A stretch of 64,000 bases of DNA from Microbacterium nymphoidis (GCF_021044885.1 NZ_JAJNOD010000006.1:62001-126000), one strand, 5' to 3'; shown: positions 47,112 through 57,084, counted from the first letter of the stretch. Made by a program: numbers and translations. Notes: generated by a model not told the origin, from the letters alone.

Positions 47112-47234
47112 TCAGCGTTCGAGTTCGGCGCGGATGAGCTCGGTGATGTCGATCGGCTCCGTCGGAGGCAGCGTGAGCGCGGCGGGGTCGATGGCGGCGG
47201 AGAGGGTGAGAGTGGGGGGAACCTTGCTGGGCAT
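47112..47234 (-). CDS. Possible 40-residue peptide gene
   Basis: A 40-codon frame starting MPSKVPPTLTLSAAIDPAAL and ending TELIRAELER, preceded by AAGGAG ten bases upstream of the ATG. It lies in a 318-base space (47044-47361) that otherwise holds no gene. No Cys, no signal peptide, Pro/Thr/Leu-rich middle and an acidic amphipathic end. Not recognised. The frame continues upstream to a start at 47312, but the ribosome-binding site marks 47234. Could be a leader peptide or spurious. Confidence 0.4.
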   Translation of the reverse strand: MPSKVPPTLTLSAAIDPAALTLPPTEPIDITELIRAELER

Positions 47235-47343
47235 CGTGTCCGTGCTCCTTCGATACATCATCGTCCGGTGTCGGATGAGGACTGCTTCATAGGGGTATGT
47301 CCGCAGCCGCACGAAAGGTCTCAGATGTCGGGAACTTTTTTCC

Positions 47344-47374
47344 GATCAGCTCCGCGACGGATCAGCTGCGCGAC
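47344..47374. repeat. 15-base imperfect direct repeat over the padR stop
   Basis: GATCAGCTCCGCGAC (47344-47358) and GATCAGCTGCGCGAC (47360-47374), one mismatch, one base between them. The second copy contains the padR stop codon; the first is downstream. Confidence 0.8.
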
Positions 47375-47955
47375 TTTGCGGGGCGGCCGCGCCGGGGGCG
47401 CTCGGTGGACAGCTCCAGTTCCAGTGCATGCTGCGGATGAACACGCAGGCGCTGCTCGGTGTGATCCAGCCACCGCGCCTCCGCCTCGGCCTGGAAGATC
47501 ATCGAGTCGACCACCAGGGACCACGCCAGCTCCTCGGGGGAGTCCGGTGCCGGTCCGGCGTAGGAGGTGCGGTGGAGCTCCTGCAACTGGGCGAGCGTCG
47601 CCTGCCTCTGCGTCTGGATCACCGCGGTGACGTCCACGCCCGGAAGCGTGGCCGCGACGGCCAACTTGATGGCCAGCTCGTCTCGTGTGCCACCGGTGCG
47701 CGCCACAGCGGACGACAGCCAGGCGGTGACCTCCGAGCGTCCGGCGTCGGTGATCTCCCAGAACACATGGCCGGCGTCGTCCGGGTCACCGCGGCGTACC
47801 AGGCCGTCCCGTTCCAGGCGTTCGAGGGTGTTGTAGATCTGACCGACGTTCAGCGGCCACGTCGAACCGGTGCGGCGGTCGAACTCGGAGCGAAGCTGGT
47901 ACCCGTAGCACGGCCCCTGATCGAGGATGGCGAGAAGGCTCTGGCGGACCGACAT
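47362..47955 (-). CDS. PadR-family transcriptional regulator
   Basis: 197 residues. Winged helix at the N-terminus: SVRQSLLAILDQGPCYGYQL, RTGSTWPLNVGQIYNTLERL, DGLVRRGDPDDAGHVFWEITDAG. The C-terminal half (about 100-180) is helical and dimerising (Vir_C-like), ending in the basic tail RPRRGRPAKSRS. ATG at 47955 with GGGGAG four bases upstream. Divergent from a small membrane protein, the usual PadR target arrangement. It has its own strong promoter with an overlapping dyad. Confidence 0.9.
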   Translation of the reverse strand: MSVRQSLLAILDQGPCYGYQLRSEFDRRTGSTWPLNVGQIYNTLERLERDGLVRRGDPDDAGHVFWEITDAGRSEVTAWLSSAVARTGGTRDELAIKLAVAATLPGVDVTAVIQTQRQATLAQLQELHRTSYAGPAPDSPEELAWSLVVDSMIFQAEAEARWLDHTEQRLRVHPQHALELELSTERPRRGRPAKSRS

Positions 47956-47992
47956 GTGACTCCCCAACGTTCCGGTATCACGTTTCCGGGTA

Positions 47993-48015
47993 TATGTATA
48001 TCGAGAAATCACATA
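47993..48015. promoter_or_regulatory. Possible PadR operator (TATGT-N13-ACATA)
   Basis: Dyad with 5-bp arms TATGT (47993-47997) and ACATA (48011-48015). It covers the -10 and spacer of the padR promoter and sits just upstream of the -35 position of the divergent membrane-protein gene. PadR sites elsewhere are ATGT-N8-ACAT, so spacing is longer here. Confidence 0.4.
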
Positions 48016-48023
48016 CTGCGCAA
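47995..48023 (-). promoter_or_regulatory. padR promoter
   Basis: Minus strand: -35 TTGCGC (48018-48023), 17-base spacer, -10 TATACA (47995-48000). The region 47990-48030 is clearly AT-richer than its surroundings. Confidence 0.6.
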
Positions 48024-48039
48024 TCATTTTCCGGAGCAA

Positions 48040-48045
48040 TACCCT
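48040..48045 (+). promoter_or_regulatory. -10 hexamer of the PadR-linked membrane protein
   Basis: TACCCT, six bases (GGAGGC), then the ATG at 48052; leaderless start likely. Confidence 0.5.
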
Positions 48046-48051
48046 GGAGGC

Positions 48052-48645
48052 ATGCGTCTCACCCGCACCACCGCCTGGACTGCGGCGGGCGTCCTGCTCC
48101 TCGGGATCGGACTGGTCTCCGCGCTCTCCGCCCTCCTCGTGCCCGCCGGCACCGACACCCTGTCGGCCCTCGTGATCTGCGCCGCCGTGACGCTGGCGGT
48201 CCTCGCCGTCACTACTGGACCCGGAACTCTCATTCACGGCACGGCCGGCGTGATCGGGGCGTTCGCCGTCGCTCTGGCACCGCTGGCCGGCGCCGCCCTG
48301 CAGGTCGCGGGCGTACGGCTGCCGCTGCTCGCGCTGGCCGTGCAGCTCGTCATCGTCGTCGGCGGAGTGCTCCTGGTCGTCGACCTCAGCCGCGAAAGAC
48401 CTGCGCGGGCGTTCACTGTCGGCGTCGGCGCCGTGTGGGCGGCGGCTCTTGCTCTGGTGATGGGGGCGCCCCTGTGGACCGGCGCCCCGGCAGCGCCGGC
48501 CGTCACGGGTACCGTGCTCGCCGGTACCGGGGTGCTCGCCGTGACTTCCGTGCTGCTCGCCGTGGTGCTCCTGGGGGCCGTCCGGCTGATCGCCGTGAGC
48601 GAGCAGAGTGCATATCCAGCCGCCTCTGAGGTCACGGACCGATAA
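48052..48645 (+). CDS. Small polytopic membrane protein divergent from padR
   Basis: 197 residues with about six hydrophobic helices: for example [34 protein letters not shown], [20 protein letters not shown] and a final [15 protein letters not shown]. Almost no charged loops except SRERPAR near residue 115. Not recognised beyond membrane protein. Divergence from padR with a shared operator-like dyad suggests it is the regulated target, perhaps for membrane stress or a toxic compound. The TAA stop overlaps a TAACAT box that could drive secA. Confidence 0.75.
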   Translation: MRLTRTTAWTAAGVLLLGIGLVSALSALLVPAGTDTLSALVICAAVTLAVLAVTTGPGTLIHGTAGVIGAFAVALAPLAGAALQVAGVRLPLLALAVQLVIVVGGVLLVVDLSRERPARAFTVGVGAVWAAALALVMGAPLWTGAPAAPAVTGTVLAGTGVLAVTSVLLAVVLLGAVRLIAVSEQSAYPAASEVTDR

Positions 48646-48648
48646 CAT
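48643..48648 (+). promoter_or_regulatory. Possible secA -10 box
   Basis: TAACAT overlaps the stop of the preceding gene. Transcription would begin near 48655, giving a secA leader of about 65 bases, or a leaderless start if the GTG at 48657 were used. Confidence 0.4.
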
Positions 48649-48719
48649 GGGCGAGTGTGCCGTCGAAAGGCGGCAGCGGCGCGAGCATGCGCACGACCCG
48701 ATGGATGGAGACGACTCCC

Positions 48720-51527
<2,808 letters not shown>

Positions 51528-51543
51528 GCCACCCGACTCCTAA

Positions 51544-51585
51544 GAACAGCGTGGGCCCCGGATATCTCCGGGGCCCACGCTGTTC
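51544..51585. terminator. Terminator after secA, shared with convergent VOC gene
   Basis: Perfect 19-bp stem (51544-51562 with 51567-51585) and loop TATC, ending one base before the last base of the convergent gene. The strongest hairpin by stem length in the window. Confidence 0.8.
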
Positions 51586-52005
51586 TCACGTGGCAGGGAC
51601 GTTGGCGAACGCCATCTCGGGGTCGGGGTTCCAGGCCACTTCCCACCGGAAATCGTCGGGGTCGGCGAAGTAACCGGAGTACCCGCCCCAGGCGCGGTGC
51701 TCGCCCGGTACAACGCGGGCGCCGGCGCGCTGGGCATCGGCAAGCACTGCGTCGACCGCCGCCGGCGAGGAGACGTTGTGGGCCAGAGTGAGCGGAGCGG
51801 CGCCCGGACCGCGCCGTAGCGGACCGACCTCGCTCTCGAATCCGGTCTCCGTCCACAGCGAGAGCATGAGCGCGGGCCCGACGCGGAACATCAGGACGTC
51901 CTCGCCACGAAAAGCAGGGGTCCATCCGAGTCCATCGACGTAGAAGGCGGCCGCGCGATCGAGATCCGCCGTGGCCAGGGTGATGAAGCTGACGTGCTGA
52001 TGCAT
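51586..52005 (-). CDS. VOC-superfamily (glyoxalase/bleomycin-resistance-like) protein
   Basis: 139 residues with two beta-alpha-beta-beta-beta modules: FITLATADLDRAAAFYVDGLGW and the second around VSSPAAVDAVLADAQRAGARVV, then YSGYFADPDDFRWEVAWNP, the usual VOC ending with the Glu metal ligand. His of the first strand (MHQHVSF) is present. Substrate unknown. ATG at 52005 is preceded by CAGGAT at six bases, a near match to the leaderless pattern seen elsewhere. Confidence 0.85.
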   Translation of the reverse strand: MHQHVSFITLATADLDRAAAFYVDGLGWTPAFRGEDVLMFRVGPALMLSLWTETGFESEVGPLRRGPGAAPLTLAHNVSSPAAVDAVLADAQRAGARVVPGEHRAWGGYSGYFADPDDFRWEVAWNPDPEMAFANVPAT

Positions 52006-52088
52006 GGCGTCATCCTGCCACGGCCCTCGGACATTGGACAGGCCACCGAGGCGGGAGTGGACGGTCAGGACCACCCCGCGCGGGGGAC

Positions 52089-52094
52089 TACCCT
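52089..52094 (+). promoter_or_regulatory. -10 hexamer of probable leaderless aminotransferase message
   Basis: TACCCT, six bases, ATG at 52101. Confidence 0.55.
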
Positions 52095-52100
52095 TGGGAC

Positions 52101-53327
52101 ATGAACCCACTCCGTCCGCTGGATCAGTCCGCCAAGCTCAAGAACGTCCTCTACGAAATCCGGGGGAACGCACTGACCGAGGCGGCGCGGCTGGAGGCAG
52201 CAGGACATCCCGTTCTGAAACTGAACACCGGCAACCCCGCCGTGTTCGGATTCGAGGCCCCGTACCAGATCGTCCGTGACATGATCGCGGCCATCCCGAC
52301 CGCTCATGGCTACACCGAGAGCCGTGGCATCCTGTCCGCCCGTCGGGCGATCGTCAGCCGCTACGAGCAGGTCCCGGGCTTCCCCCACGTCGATCCGGAC
52401 GACGTGTTCCTGGGAAACGGCGTCTCCGAGCTCATCACGATGGTGATGCAGGCCCTGCTCAACGAGGGGGACGAGGTGCTCATCCCGGCACCGGACTACC
52501 CGCTGTGGACCGCCATGACCTCGTTGTCCGGAGGGACCCCGGTGCACTACATCTGCGACGAGCAGAACGAGTGGAATCCCGATCTCGAAGACATCCGCGC
52601 CAAGATCACGCCGAACACCAAGGCCATCGTGATCATCAACCCCAACAACCCGACCGGTGCCGTCTACAGCAGGGAGACGCTGGAGGGCATCATCCAGATC
52701 GCCCGGGAGCACTCGCTGCTGCTGCTGAGCGATGAGATCTACGACCGCATCCTCTTCGACGACGCGCAGCACATCCCCACGGCCACGCTCGCGCCGGATC
52801 TGCTCTGCCTCACGTTCAATGGCCTGTCCAAGACCTACCGGGTGGCCGGCTATCGCTCGGGATGGATGGTGATCACCGGACCGAAGAAGCACGCGGCGGG
52901 CTTCCTGGAGGGCGTCAACCTGCTGGCATCCACGCGGCTGTGCCCGAACGCCCCCGCCCAGCATGCGGTGCAAGCGGCGCTCGACGGAGTGCAGACCATC
53001 GACGCCCTCATCGCCCCCTCAGGGCGGCTGCACGAGCAGCGTGACGTCACCTGGGAGGGGCTGAACGCCATCCCCGGCGTGTCCTGTGTGAAGCCACGTG
53101 GCGCGCTGTACGCGTTCCCGCGGCTGGACCCCGAGGTCCACGAGATCCACGACGACGCGCGGCTGGTCTACGACCTTCTGGTGGCCGAGCACATCCTGCT
53201 CGTGCAGGGCACCGGCTTCAACTGGGCGACGCCGGACCACTTCCGCGTCGTGACTCTGCCCGAGGCGCGCGTGCTCGGGAACGCGATCGAGCGCATCGGG
53301 AACTTCCTGTCCAGCTACCGCCAGTGA
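52101..53327 (+). CDS. PLP-dependent aminotransferase, AlaT/AlaA type
   Basis: 408-residue fold-type I aminotransferase. Blocks: LNTGNPAVFGFEAP, TAHGYTESRGILSARRAIV, APDYPLWTAMTSLSGG, INPNNPTGAVYSRE, DEIYDRILFD, and the Schiff-base Lys at about 244 in NGLSKTYRVAGYRSGW. The pattern matches bacterial alanine aminotransferase (pyruvate/glutamate). The C-terminal GTGFNWATPDHFRVVTLP supplies the substrate carboxylate Arg. Stands alone with its own promoter and terminator. Confidence 0.9.
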   Translation: MNPLRPLDQSAKLKNVLYEIRGNALTEAARLEAAGHPVLKLNTGNPAVFGFEAPYQIVRDMIAAIPTAHGYTESRGILSARRAIVSRYEQVPGFPHVDPDDVFLGNGVSELITMVMQALLNEGDEVLIPAPDYPLWTAMTSLSGGTPVHYICDEQNEWNPDLEDIRAKITPNTKAIVIINPNNPTGAVYSRETLEGIIQIAREHSLLLLSDEIYDRILFDDAQHIPTATLAPDLLCLTFNGLSKTYRVAGYRSGWMVITGPKKHAAGFLEGVNLLASTRLCPNAPAQHAVQAALDGVQTIDALIAPSGRLHEQRDVTWEGLNAIPGVSCVKPRGALYAFPRLDPEVHEIHDDARLVYDLLVAEHILLVQGTGFNWATPDHFRVVTLPEARVLGNAIERIGNFLSSYRQ

Positions 53328-53350
53328 CTCCCCGCTCGTCCTGATGTCGT

Positions 53351-53383
53351 GAGGGCCGGTCTCCAGAACGGAGACCGGCCCTC
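53351..53383 (+). terminator. Terminator after the aminotransferase gene
   Basis: Perfect 14-bp stem (53351-53364 with 53370-53383) and loop AGAAC, 23 bases after the stop. Confidence 0.75.
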
Positions 53384-53461
53384 TGGACTCAGAACGAGCC
53401 CATGATGCACCGGAAACGGATTGGGAGCGCTCCGGTACGGGTGCGGGTTCGCGGCCCGCGT

Positions 53462-53478
53462 CTTCTCAGGGGGAGAAG
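53462..53478 (-). terminator. Weak hairpin after the Rv3235-family gene
   Basis: Arms CTTCTC (53462-53467) and GAGAAG (53473-53478), five-base loop, directly after the stop of the minus-strand gene. Upstream bases 53391-53461 hold further short GC-rich dyads but no gene. Confidence 0.4.
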
Positions 53479-53480
53479 CC

Positions 53481-53915
53481 TCAGAGAAGGGCCAGGGACA
53501 CGGCGCGCCAGCGCCGGTCGTAACCCTCGAGTCGAATGGCGACCGCGCGCGTACGGGTGGGCGTTGCGACCACCACGACACCTTCCACGACGCCGTCGGC
53601 GGGACTGGAATGCCTCACGCACAACACCCGCTGGTGGGGGCGGGCCGCGGCGACGCCACGTGCACTGCGCGCCCGGGTGGCGAGGCCCACGCGAGTGACG
53701 ACGGACAGGAACGCCTCCTGCGACAGCCAGCGGGCGAGCTGGTCGACGTCGCGAACACCGGCGAGCGACTCCAGGACCCCGACGGTGAGATTTCGTAGCA
53801 GTACAGCAGGGTCGGGGAGGTCGACGGTGCTCGTTCGCTGCGGTGCGAAAAACTCCGCGATCTCCACTGTGCTTGCGCGTTGCAACGCGCGCACCGCGCC
53901 GGTGGCCGTGGCCAT
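53481..53915 (-). CDS. Rv3235-family protein
   Basis: 144 residues. N-terminal third polar, with PQRTSTVDLPDPAVLLRNLTV; C-terminal part beta-rich with VLCVRHSSPADGVVEGVVVV, RAVAIRLEGYDRRWRAVSLAL. The ending R-x-x-A-I-R-L-E-x-x-x-x-RW is the family hallmark. Rv3235-family genes lie near secA in many actinobacteria; function unknown. ATG at 53915 with GAGGGGA five bases upstream. Confidence 0.8.
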   Translation of the reverse strand: MATATGAVRALQRASTVEIAEFFAPQRTSTVDLPDPAVLLRNLTVGVLESLAGVRDVDQLARWLSQEAFLSVVTRVGLATRARSARGVAAARPHQRVLCVRHSSPADGVVEGVVVVATPTRTRAVAIRLEGYDRRWRAVSLALL

Positions 53916-54129
53916 GATTGTCCCCTCACAGCGCGGGGACTCTGTGGCGAAGCCCAGCTTGTCATGCTCGCGCGCCTCGTGACGAGAATGACCACAGAAC
54001 TGGGGTCAGGAATACGCCTATGCGCGCGCGATGCCGCCGTCGGAGGGCCGGCGCACGCGAGAACCGGGGGGACCGCGGGGCCTCAGGGGGCCCTGGGGAC
54101 AGGCCCCGGGACGTGCGCCGCGGCCGCGC

Positions 54130-54135
54130 TAGAGT
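54130..54135 (+). promoter_or_regulatory. -10 hexamer, probable leaderless transcript
   Basis: TAGAGT, six bases, GTG at 54142. Upstream (53916-54129) is GC-rich, with a nested hairpin at 54077-54107 that would lie outside the message. Confidence 0.5.
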
Positions 54136-54141
54136 CGCGCG

Positions 54142-54798
54142 GTGCGATGGGATGACTTCTTCGAGGACCTGGAATCGCAGCTCGACGCGGAATGGGAGTC
54201 TGAGCGCGCGGCGTTGAACACCGAGACCGAGCGATTGCGGGTTGCGCGCCTGGCGCTGCGGACCCGGTTGACGTCGCTGATCGCCGACGGAGCCGTCGTC
54301 ACGGTGCGCGCGGCCGGGGTGAGCGGTTCGGGGCGCGTCGTCGGAGTGGGTGCCGACTGGCTCGCCATCGTGGCGGACGACGGTGGGGCGGGGTACCACG
54401 CCGCGGGCAGCGAGCCGGGGCGTCGGAGCGCGGATCTCTGGGACGCCACCGCCAGCGGCGATGGACTGGCGCTGTACCCGCTGGCGGCGATTCGCACGGT
54501 GCAGACCGAGCACGCGGCGATTCTGCGTTCTGCGCTGCCTGCGACAGAGGACGAACTGAGCGGGCGGGTGGTGTTCGGCTTCCTCATGCGAGATCTCGCT
54601 CGCCGGCGTCGTCCCGTGACCGTCCGGCTGGTCGACGGTGAGATCCTGCACGGCACGATCGACCGGGCGGGGGCTGACCATCTCGATCTCGCCGTGCACG
54701 AATCCGGTCGCCCACGGCGGGCCAGCGAGGTTCGCGCGCACATCGTGATCCCCTTCGCCGCCATCGGCCAGGTGCGCACGGTCAGCACGATGGTGTGA
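54142..54798 (+). CDS. Conserved actinobacterial hypothetical protein
   Basis: 218 residues, not recognised by function. N-terminal coiled helix (1-48, WDDFFEDLESQLDAEWESERAAL), then two beta-rich segments of similar style: VVTVRAAGVSGSGRVVGVGADW with LAIVADDG, and VTVRLVDGEILHGTIDRAGAD with HLDLAVHE. These resemble small barrel (Sm-like or PRC-like) strands and may be internal repeats. No membrane helix. Lone gene with its own promoter, convergent with the helix-turn-helix gene. Confidence 0.7.
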   Translation: MRWDDFFEDLESQLDAEWESERAALNTETERLRVARLALRTRLTSLIADGAVVTVRAAGVSGSGRVVGVGADWLAIVADDGGAGYHAAGSEPGRRSADLWDATASGDGLALYPLAAIRTVQTEHAAILRSALPATEDELSGRVVFGFLMRDLARRRRPVTVRLVDGEILHGTIDRAGADHLDLAVHESGRPRRASEVRAHIVIPFAAIGQVRTVSTMV

Positions 54799-54810
54799 CC
54801 GGGCGGCGCC

Positions 54811-55080
54811 TCAATCGCGCCGGACGACGCCCCACATCTCGGGGAAGCTGGCGGTGTCCGACTGACGCCACAGGGCGATGCGCCGCGCCTCCTCGCGCTG
54901 CTCGTCGAGATAGTCGACGATCGACGCCTCTTCGATGCGCCACTGATGACTGGCTCCGATGCGTGCCCCGCGCAGCCGACCCTCGTGGACGAGCGCGAGG
55001 ACATCGTCCACCGTGAGGTCCAGGAGCTCTGCCACCTGCGCCGGCGAGACGTGGCGTCCGGGGGCGCTGATGTCGGGCAT
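54811..55080 (-). CDS. Small helix-turn-helix (excisionase/MerR-like) protein
   Basis: 89 residues. HVSPAQVAELLDLTVDDVLALV is a helix-turn-helix, followed by HEGRLRGARIGASHQWRIEEASIVDYLDEQ, the wing and last helix of excisionase-type DNA-binding domains. ATG at 55080 follows CATAAT by six bases. Such proteins occur widely in actinobacteria outside mobile elements; no integrase is nearby, so it is probably a chromosomal regulator. Confidence 0.82.
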   Translation of the reverse strand: MPDISAPGRHVSPAQVAELLDLTVDDVLALVHEGRLRGARIGASHQWRIEEASIVDYLDEQREEARRIALWRQSDTASFPEMWGVVRRD

Positions 55081-55086
55081 GAGTCG

Positions 55087-55092
55087 ATTATG
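55087..55092 (-). promoter_or_regulatory. -10 hexamer, probable leaderless transcript
   Basis: Minus-strand CATAAT, six bases, ATG at 55080. Confidence 0.5.
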
Positions 55093-55143
55093 ACGCGTGG
55101 GGAACATATTCTGGCGGCGATCTGGTGAGTGTGGATAATCGTC

Positions 55144-55170
55144 GGCCGTGCGGCCGTGCGGCCGTGCGGC
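55144..55170. repeat. 8-bp tandem repeat
   Basis: GGCCGTGC repeated three times plus GGC (55144-55170), in the space upstream of the SAF gene. The unit is not a multiple of three; a frame open from 55148 passes through it in continuation with the SAF gene. Confidence 0.85.
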
Positions 55171-55231
55171 GGATCTCACACTGTGGATAGTCGCCATCGT
55201 GGCAGGTGGGCCGTCTGCGAACATCGCCCAC

Positions 55232-55837
55232 ATGTCCAGCCGCCGCAACCGCTTCTTCTCCGACGCCCGCTTCTTCATCGGCATCGCCCTGGTCGCCGCC
55301 TCCGTGGCGGCGGTGTGGGGAGTCGTCTCAGCCGCGAGGACCACCGTGGCCGTCGCGACGGCCGCAGGCACGCTGCTTCCGGGGCAGACGCTGGGGCCGG
55401 ACGACCTGCAGAGCACGGAGGTGATGCTCGGCACGACGTCAGAGCACTATATCCTCGCCTCGGAGGTGCCGCCGGGTAGCGTGATCACCCGCGTGGTCGC
55501 ACCGGGGGAGCTGGTGCCGCGCGACGCCCTGGCTCCGGAGGGTTCCGCGCAGCTGACGACCGTCGTGATCCGCAGTGCGGTCGAGGTGGCATCCGGGGTC
55601 CGCACGGGCAGCACCGTGGATGTGTGGATGGACGGCTCCGGTGAGTCCGACGCTCCGACCCCGCGCGTGCTCGTCTCGGGTGCCGTGGTGGTCTCGGTGC
55701 GCGCGGATGACTCGATGGTGCGCACGGCATCGGCGCTGATCGAACTCGTCGTTCCCCGTGACGCGGTGCCAGACGTTCTCGCCGCCATCTCCTCGGGCAG
55801 CGCCCTGTCGGTGATCAGCGCGGGCGGCGGTTCATGA
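55232..55837 (+). CDS. SAF-domain protein (CpaB/RcpC-like), membrane-anchored
   Basis: 201 residues. Short basic N-terminus, membrane helix about 15-36, then an SAF domain (about 40-110) with AAGTLLPGQTLGPDDLQ and VPPGSVITRVVAPGELVPRDAL, and a C-terminal beta domain with GSTVDVWMDGSG. CpaB-type SAF proteins belong to tad pilus systems, but the usual tad genes are absent here. The stop overlaps the next start (ATGA). ATG at 55232 is preferred; a GTG at 55148 is in frame. Confidence 0.82.
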   Translation: MSSRRNRFFSDARFFIGIALVAASVAAVWGVVSAARTTVAVATAAGTLLPGQTLGPDDLQSTEVMLGTTSEHYILASEVPPGSVITRVVAPGELVPRDALAPEGSAQLTTVVIRSAVEVASGVRTGSTVDVWMDGSGESDAPTPRVLVSGAVVVSVRADDSMVRTASALIELVVPRDAVPDVLAAISSGSALSVISAGGGS

Positions 55838-57063
55838 GCACGATCGCGGTGTGTCTGCCCCCGTCCATCGCTCGCCCGCTCTGCGAGGAGCTGGAGGCCG
55901 TCGGCGAGCGGGTGGCCGTCCTGGGTCCCCTCCAGATCGGTCAGCCGGATGCGCTGGCCGGGGTGGATGCCCTGGTTCTCCTGGCGGATCCCCGGCAACT
56001 CGATGGCGCGCTGCTGGCCCGCTGTGACGCCCAGCGCGTGCGCGTCGTCCCGCTCGCGCTGGATGAGGCCGGCGTCAACCTCGCGGCGCGGCTCGGGGTC
56101 GTCCCGGTGCGCGAGGCGACCGCGCGTGCCGTGCTGGCATCCGTCGCCGCCGTTCCCGGGCCGTTGAGCTCGCGGCGCAGCGACGTGATCGCTGTGTGGG
56201 GTCCGCATGGCGCTCCGGGGCGCTCCACTCTCGCGGTCGCTCTCGCAGCCGAGCGGGCGCGCAGCGGGACCGAGGTGGCGCTCATCGACGCCGACAGTCA
56301 CGCGCCGGCGGTGGCCGCGATGCTGGGTCTCGCGGAGGAGACGCCGGGGCTTGCCGGCGCGTGCCGTCAGGCGGGTCGCCGGTCATTCGACGAGGCGGAG
56401 TACGCCCGCATCCGCGACCTTGTGCCGATCGAGAAGAATGCGCTTGCCGTGCTGTCCGGGATCAACCGCCCCTCGCGCTGGCCCGAGCTCCCGGCGGACC
56501 GGATGCGCGCCGTCATCGATGCGGTCGCGCGCTGGAGCGACCAGGTCTTCATCGACACCTCGGCGCTCATCGAGCAGGACGAGCAGATCGTCAGCGACCT
56601 GGATGGCGGACCACGGCGCAACGCGGCCACGATCGCGGCGCTGCAGCGGGCGGACCGCATCATCGCCGTGTGCGCCGCGGACCCGATCGGCGTCTCCCGG
56701 TTCGTGCGGGCGGTCACCGAACTGCGAGAGCTGGCCCCGGCCACCCCGATTACCGTCGTGGTCAACCGCGTACGATCACGCGCCATCGGGCTCGACGCCC
56801 GCGGGCAGCTGCGTCGCACGCTGGAGCGCTACGCGGCGGCCACCGAGGTGCACTTCATTCCCGACGATGGCTCCGCCGCCGATCGTGCCGTGCTGCACGC
56901 ACTGCCGGTGATCGTCGCCGCCCCACGCTCGGCGCTCACCGCCGCCGTGCGCCGGATCGCGGCGCTGCTGGACGCCCCGGGCGCCGCGGATGCTCCGCCG
57001 CGACGCCCGCAGGCGGGACGACGTGCCCGGCGCACTCGGGGAAGTGCGCGCGGGAGCCAATAG
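55834..57063 (+). CDS. MinD/CpaE-like P-loop protein with Arg in place of the Walker A Lys
   Basis: 409 residues. N-terminal receiver-like domain (1-110), then a MinD/ParA fold from about 120. The deviant Walker A reads GPHGAPGRST (124-133): the conserved Lys of GKST is Arg131 (codon CGC). Later blocks TEVALIDADSHAPAVAAML, DQVFIDTSALIEQ and VVVNRVRSRAIG match MinD strands. Basic Arg-rich C-terminus. Cotranslated with the SAF protein. ATP hydrolysis may be lost or altered; localisation or scaffold role is inference. Confidence 0.82.
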   Translation: MSTIAVCLPPSIARPLCEELEAVGERVAVLGPLQIGQPDALAGVDALVLLADPRQLDGALLARCDAQRVRVVPLALDEAGVNLAARLGVVPVREATARAVLASVAAVPGPLSSRRSDVIAVWGPHGAPGRSTLAVALAAERARSGTEVALIDADSHAPAVAAMLGLAEETPGLAGACRQAGRRSFDEAEYARIRDLVPIEKNALAVLSGINRPSRWPELPADRMRAVIDAVARWSDQVFIDTSALIEQDEQIVSDLDGGPRRNAATIAALQRADRIIAVCAADPIGVSRFVRAVTELRELAPATPITVVVNRVRSRAIGLDARGQLRRTLERYAAATEVHFIPDDGSAADRAVLHALPVIVAAPRSALTAAVRRIAALLDAPGAADAPPRRPQAGRRARRTRGSARGSQ

Positions 57064-57066
57064 GCT
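57061..57066 (+). promoter_or_regulatory. -10 hexamer of leaderless pdtaS message
   Basis: TAGGCT (its TAG is also the stop of the upstream gene), six bases, GTG at 57073. Confidence 0.55.
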
Positions 57067-57070
57067 TACG

Positions 57071-57084
57071 GAGTGTCGACACTC
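57071..57084. promoter_or_regulatory. 14-bp perfect palindrome over the pdtaS start
   Basis: GAGTGTCGACACTC covers the GTG start codon and the presumed transcription start, a position where a bound repressor would block initiation. Confidence 0.35.

Noticed and set aside
48657..48719. Upstream GTG start for SecA, which also fits a leaderless arrangement
   Set aside because: It would add 21 residues not expected in actinobacterial SecA. GTG 48720 has a ribosome-binding site and gives the usual N-terminus. Kept only as a promoter observation.
53391..53480. Possible tRNA or structured RNA suggested by GCGGGTTCGCGGCCCGC-like sequence
   Set aside because: No acceptor, D or anticodon arm can be drawn around it; it is better read as terminator-type dyads after convergent genes.
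54077..54107. Nested GC-rich hairpin upstream of the gene at 54142
   Set aside because: It lies upstream of the likely -10 box, so it would not be in the message; GC-rich dyads of this size arise easily here.
54811..55080. Excisionase-like gene as a sign of a prophage or integrative element
   Set aside because: No integrase, att repeat or phage gene is nearby, and flanking genes are conserved chromosomal ones.
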